From Microthyrium microscopicum (lineage: Eukaryota; Ascomycota; Dothideomycetes; Microthyriales; Microthyriaceae), in assembly GCA_010405405.1 (NCBI GenBank), contig MU004245.1, forward strand, positions 375,256-439,255: a stretch of 64,000 nt of DNA. Direction: 5' to 3'. Under the pieces are notes generated by a model that was not told where the DNA came from, did not search any database, and saw only the letters and a program-made list of their open reading frames with translations. Of this stretch, positions 60,874 through 64,000 are shown piece after piece. The position numbers and the translations under genes were made by a program. Numbering within the stretch: position 1 is the stretch's first letter; the number at the start of each line of letters is the position of its first letter.

Positions 60874-61185
60874 TTACATGATCGTACACTGTATCTCAAA
60901 GCCACCGCCGAACAGAGCAGAAGGTCCTGCGCCAATCCTGATCCCGCTACTCTGCCCAAGAATCATCCTTGTCTGGCCTATGTCGTATGCTCCGCGCAGA
61001 TCACAGAATGGGCATATATGATTGTCTGGAACCTCGATTGTGCGAAATTTGCCATATCCAAATGTCACTGCCTGGTCTTGGAACATGGGGCAATTCATCA
61101 AGTTGTGGCCGTAGGCGCAAGGTTGTTGAAGCTGAAGCCATTGATGATTGCAGCTTTTCCGCTTAATTATGTATGCGTGGCACAT
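60874..61185 (-). CDS. Small Cys-rich protein ending in a CaaX-like motif
   Basis: A single exon, 103 residues, starting MCHAYIIKRKSCNHQW. Cysteines occur in spaced groups (C2, C12, C22, C32, then CPFC and a final C), and histidines near them (CNHQW, CAYGH) could make a zinc site. I recall short fungal proteins of this general kind (MCH-start, CPWHDL-like middle), but no function. The last four residues are CTIM. That fits a CaaX box of the type usually farnesylated when X is Met, so membrane anchoring is possible. The order Cys-rich body plus CaaX end argues for a real gene over chance. It lies 3' to 3' with the esterase, about 240 bp away. Confidence 0.6.
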   Translation of the reverse strand: MCHAYIIKRKSCNHQWLQLQQPCAYGHNLMNCPMFQDQAVTFGYGKFRTIEVPDNHICPFCDLRGAYDIGQTRMILGQSSGIRIGAGPSALFGGGFEIQCTIM

Positions 61186-61478
61186 GGCATACCGTGGATC
61201 GCAGTATAGATACTAGAGTGTCCAATAAGCAGGTAATTCGGAACGAGAGTAAAGTTTACGCACCGGTTTGTAGTAGGGGTAAGCATACTGAGGGGCCAGA
61301 ACTGCCCATTGCCCCGGTGTATACGACATTTTATCTTCTGAATATGTTGATGGTGACTGCACGCAGGCGGTGATTTGGCGATGCCTTCAATGATTCCTCT
61401 TGATGGTGATAGTGATAGTGATGGTGATGCAAACGCGGGGCCTTGCCTAAAGATTCTAGCGCTGTTGAGAGTTGGTCA

Positions 61479-61981
61479 TCACTGGGAGCCACTTCCTTCT
61501 CCCGGTGTATTCTGCTCCCCGTCTTTCTTCAGGCTATTCATAAGCTCGTATAATTGTCCGAGTTGCTCATCTGCAAATATCAGTAGTCGAACAAAGCAAC
61601 AAAGGAGTATGCAACTTACCGCTCATTTTATCCAGCTTTTGCTTATCTAGTTTGCCTTCCTTCCAGGCGTCTCCTTCAATTTGCTGAGCATACGTTTGCC
61701 ATTCGCTCAAGAAACCAATCTACATCATCAGCAACGAATCTTTAGGACATTGGCATTCAATCGCGTACTATATGTGCTGGATTGTCCACAGTCCTGTGGG
61801 CCCGGAACTCCGATTTGACATACAGATCACCCAACACTCTATGATCGTTTGGAAGCTTTCGATGTGCCCGTAAAATTCGACGATAAAGAGGAATGGCAGG
61901 AAGGAGCGCGGCAGGGCGGGAGTGCAAAAGGCTGTTGGCTGAAGAGTCCGTAGACGCTAATAGCCGTTGAATGACTCTCAT
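61479..61981 (-). CDS. sdh7: Succinate dehydrogenase assembly factor 3 (SDHAF3/Acn9/Sdh7)
   Basis: Three exons: 61981..61769, 61719..61620 and 61570..61479, giving 134 residues. An N-terminal stretch rich in Arg, Ser and Leu ([12 protein letters not shown]) suits a mitochondrial presequence. The LYR-motif region reads [13 protein letters not shown], followed by [12 protein letters not shown]. Then come [12 protein letters not shown] and [16 protein letters not shown], the diagnostic Acn9 end. The protein works in the mitochondrial matrix to mature the iron-sulfur subunit of complex II. The start at 61981 was preferred over an in-frame ATG at 62008. It is divergent from mtq2, with about 324 bp between the start codons. 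Confidence 0.92.
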
Positions 61982-62305
61982 AATGAGTTTAGGGATATAG
62001 TAAATCAAAAGCTGGCAGTATATATATCAATTATGCATCGCAAGAAGCTCGACAGCTTGTATTATAAAAAAAAGTGTAGCCTCGGATCCTCGGATGGATG
62101 ACGCGCGCATAAATTGCAAACATTGAAATGAGGCTCTGCGGCACACGGCATGCCGATCCTGCCATCTCGGTCCGTGGCTATTTTTACTACACCCGTCGAT
62201 TCCAGAATCCTCTTCTTCCAAGCTTTATCCCGTCCTTCTATTCCTTCTGCTGAACGACTATAGACTGAGCCTCGCAAGCAAGCGAATCTATCCACCTTCG
62301 AAGAA

Positions 62306-63094
62306 ATGCTCCCAACCCCATCAACTTCGCATGTGTCGTTTGACAATGTATACGAGCCTTCAGAGGATTCATTCTTACTCCTTGATACCTTGTCAAGCGC
62401 GTCTGAAGTCGAGTTCTTGAAGACGCGTTTTCCCAAGAATGAAGCTGTACCTGTTATCGCAGAGGTAGGAGTTGGCTCTGGTGTCGTGCTGGCCTTCGCA
62501 AACGCGCACGCTACTGAAATATTTGGCAAACCTCATGTGCTTACTCTGGCCATCGACATCAATCGCCACGCTTGCGAAGCGACTCGCCAGACAGTAGAGA
62601 AAGCCAGCACTGACCTTGCTGGGTCACAAGTATCAGTGGGAACATTTCTGGGCTCGATACAAGCAGATCTTGGTTCTGCTATGCGAAGCGGCGTAGTCGA
62701 CGTGCTCATCTTCAATCCACCATACGTGCCTTCTGAGGAGTCTCTCGCTGACTTGCGTGATGTTGCACTATCAGAGCCTCAATTCAAAGCCTCGTCAAGT
62801 GCCAAATTTGAGCGTGATTCAAAACTCTTGGCTCTATCATACGCTGGCGGCGCAGATGGCATGGAAACGACAAACATACTACTCTCAGACCTCCCACGGA
62901 TTTTGAATGAACGCCGTGGGGTCGCTTATATTCTACTCTGTGCACAAAACAAGCCTGCTGCTGTCATGGAATATATCAAGAGCTGGCATGCCAACTGGAA
63001 CGTCGAAGTAGTAGGCCACAGTGGTAAGACAGCAGGCTGGGAAGTACTTCAGGTTCTTCGAGTATGGCCAGACAATCTTCCTCACTCAAAATAG
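62306..63094 (+). CDS. mtq2: eRF1 glutamine N5-methyltransferase catalytic subunit (Mtq2/HemK2)
   Basis: A single exon, 262 residues. The N-terminus MLPTPSTSHVSFDNVYEPSE is the family start, with YEPSEDSFLLLDTL typical of HemK2/Mtq2. The SAM-binding motif is AEVGVGSGVVLAFA, and the catalytic NPPYVP motif, which binds the substrate glutamine, is near residue 136. Mtq2 with Trm112 methylates the GGQ glutamine of the release factor eRF1 and so tunes translation termination. There is a small insertion between the motifs (SDLAGSQVSVGTF region), as in other fungi. Intact. Confidence 0.94.
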   Translation: MLPTPSTSHVSFDNVYEPSEDSFLLLDTLSSASEVEFLKTRFPKNEAVPVIAEVGVGSGVVLAFANAHATEIFGKPHVLTLAIDINRHACEATRQTVEKASTDLAGSQVSVGTFLGSIQADLGSAMRSGVVDVLIFNPPYVPSEESLADLRDVALSEPQFKASSSAKFERDSKLLALSYAGGADGMETTNILLSDLPRILNERRGVAYILLCAQNKPAAVMEYIKSWHANWNVEVVGHSGKTAGWEVLQVLRVWPDNLPHSK

Positions 63095-63745
63095 CATGTG
63101 GGAATTGGGCTTTAGAGTCCTAGAAGTTGGAGATACTGTTGCCGTTGTGTCGGGATGAATATGCCACTTGTTCTCAGACCAGCTGGGCCTTCAAAGTGCA
63201 AAGCCGCGGGGAATTGTTATGCGCATGAACTGCTCGACGAGCCCGAACAGGGTCCTGCCGCGATGGGTTCAAAGACGATCTCATTGAATATGAGCAGTAA
63301 CGCTGAAATGAATTGTGCAACGGAAGTAGCACAAGAATCTTGAGCTACCAATCATACGCTTGTCAACGAGTCGGCAAAATATATGACGCGCTCCCTTCAG
63401 CCTCGTTGACTCCCAGACGCTACGCTCTCCATCAGTATCGATCCGAGCCATCAGACGACAAAAACTGCAATCCAGTATGAAACGTAGTACCTCATCTTTA
63501 CTGCTCTTTCCGTCCGGAACTGTTCGTCTTCAGTTACGAGTAACCTTGATGAACCCTAAATCCAACTGGCAAACCGCTACCTTGTTGTTGATAGTATAGT
63601 ACCAATGAGCCGTTGCTGACGATGACTACAAGCAATCAGTGGCACGTTCTCTCCTACCCGTATATCCAGTATCATCCATACAGCTTTGCTCCTATGGCCA
63701 TGGGCAATGATCGCCGAATCGAGCGTCTCTACAGACTGTTATATG
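63095..63745. other. Intergenic between mtq2 and the small secreted gene
   Basis: About 650 bp between two converging genes. A 62-residue open frame at 63155-63343 lacks recognisable features. I saw no tRNA or repeat. Confidence 0.45.
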
Positions 63746-63985
63746 CTAGTCAGTTTGAGAGCTTCCAAATTGAACGATGCCATCCATACCAACTATTTCG
63801 CACAGTCCATCGGGAAGATACATTCGATTGTCTGGTGGACAGTTGCAGCAGTTATCATCGCAGAAATGGTATGCGTCACAACTACCATCTGCTAGTCGAG
63901 GGCAGCAATCATCTTCGTCTCCAATCTGGCCCACGACCACGTTTAGTAGAAGGCCGAAAATGGATAATAGAGGTTGAAGGTGCAT
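63746..63985 (-). CDS. Small secreted cysteine-rich protein (effector-like)
   Basis: A single exon, 79 residues, complete within the window by a few bases. A short signal peptide (MHLQPLLSIFGLLLNVVVG) is followed by an acidic, Cys-rich body: CC, SC, FC, CCNC and a last C near residue 62, eight cysteines in total. This could give four disulfide bonds. The 17-residue C-terminal end (VGMDGIVQFGSSQTD) is cysteine-free. Small size, signal peptide and even cysteine number fit fungal secreted effectors or antimicrobial-like peptides, but I recognise no family. An unseen intron could change the end. The promoter lies outside the window. Confidence 0.6.
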   Translation of the reverse strand: MHLQPLLSIFGLLLNVVVGQIGDEDDCCPRLADGSCDAYHFCDDNCCNCPPDNRMYLPDGLCEIVGMDGIVQFGSSQTD

Positions 63986-64000
63986 GATATCGAATATAAA

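Overview
This window reads as chromosomal DNA of a filamentous ascomycete (Pezizomycotina). Its genes carry introns of about 45-60 nt with GTAAGT-like donors. It has fungal-specific families (HET, NACHT-STAND, DUF3176, Zn2Cys6 regulators). Gene-rich DNA of ordinary composition alternates sharply with TA-rich, stop-filled blocks of old repeats that look like products of repeat-induced point mutation (RIP). A leotiomycete-like fungus is plausible, but that is inference.

Layout: (1) 1-11.4 kb is conserved housekeeping: the 3' part of sec39 (retrograde Golgi-ER tether), the splicing factor BBP/Msl5 and the lipid-transfer autophagy protein Atg2. (2) 12-20.9 kb is accessory: an alpha/beta hydrolase with an apparent frameshift, a NACHT-STAND protein, an MFS monocarboxylate-type transporter, and the decayed C-terminal half of a Zn2Cys6 regulator. 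(3) 20.96-22.81 kb is a TA-rich island: a TIR-bounded, non-coding element interrupted by a 1.2-kb LTR element. (4) 23.2-27.1 kb holds mob1 and a DUF3176 membrane protein with an apparent frameshift. (5) 27.3-42.7 kb is a 15.4-kb TA-rich block that I read as one Tad1-like LINE on the minus strand, split by a 7.65-kb Ty3/Gypsy element; each has its own target-site duplication. (6) 42.8-47 kb holds a SAM methyltransferase with many introns and a HET-domain protein. (7) 49.5-56.9 kb holds a metacaspase, a second MFS transporter, a secreted SGNH hydrolase, and a tandem pair of paralogous genes of a family I do not recognise. (8) 58.6-64 kb holds a secreted type-B carboxylesterase, a small Cys-rich protein ending in a CaaX-like motif, the divergent pair SDHAF3 assembly factor / Mtq2 methyltransferase, and a short secreted eight-cysteine protein at the right edge.

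The genes do not form one pathway. Conserved single-copy genes sit at the left end and next to the repeat blocks. Self/non-self and stress genes (NACHT, HET, metacaspase), transporters, secreted hydrolases and small cysteine-rich proteins fill the accessory space. The best candidates for something undescribed are the tandem pair at 55.5-57.0 kb, which share exon length, intron position and a conserved core, and the two small cysteine-rich genes at 60.9 and 63.8 kb. All exon coordinates were read by hand from splice consensus and reading-frame continuity.
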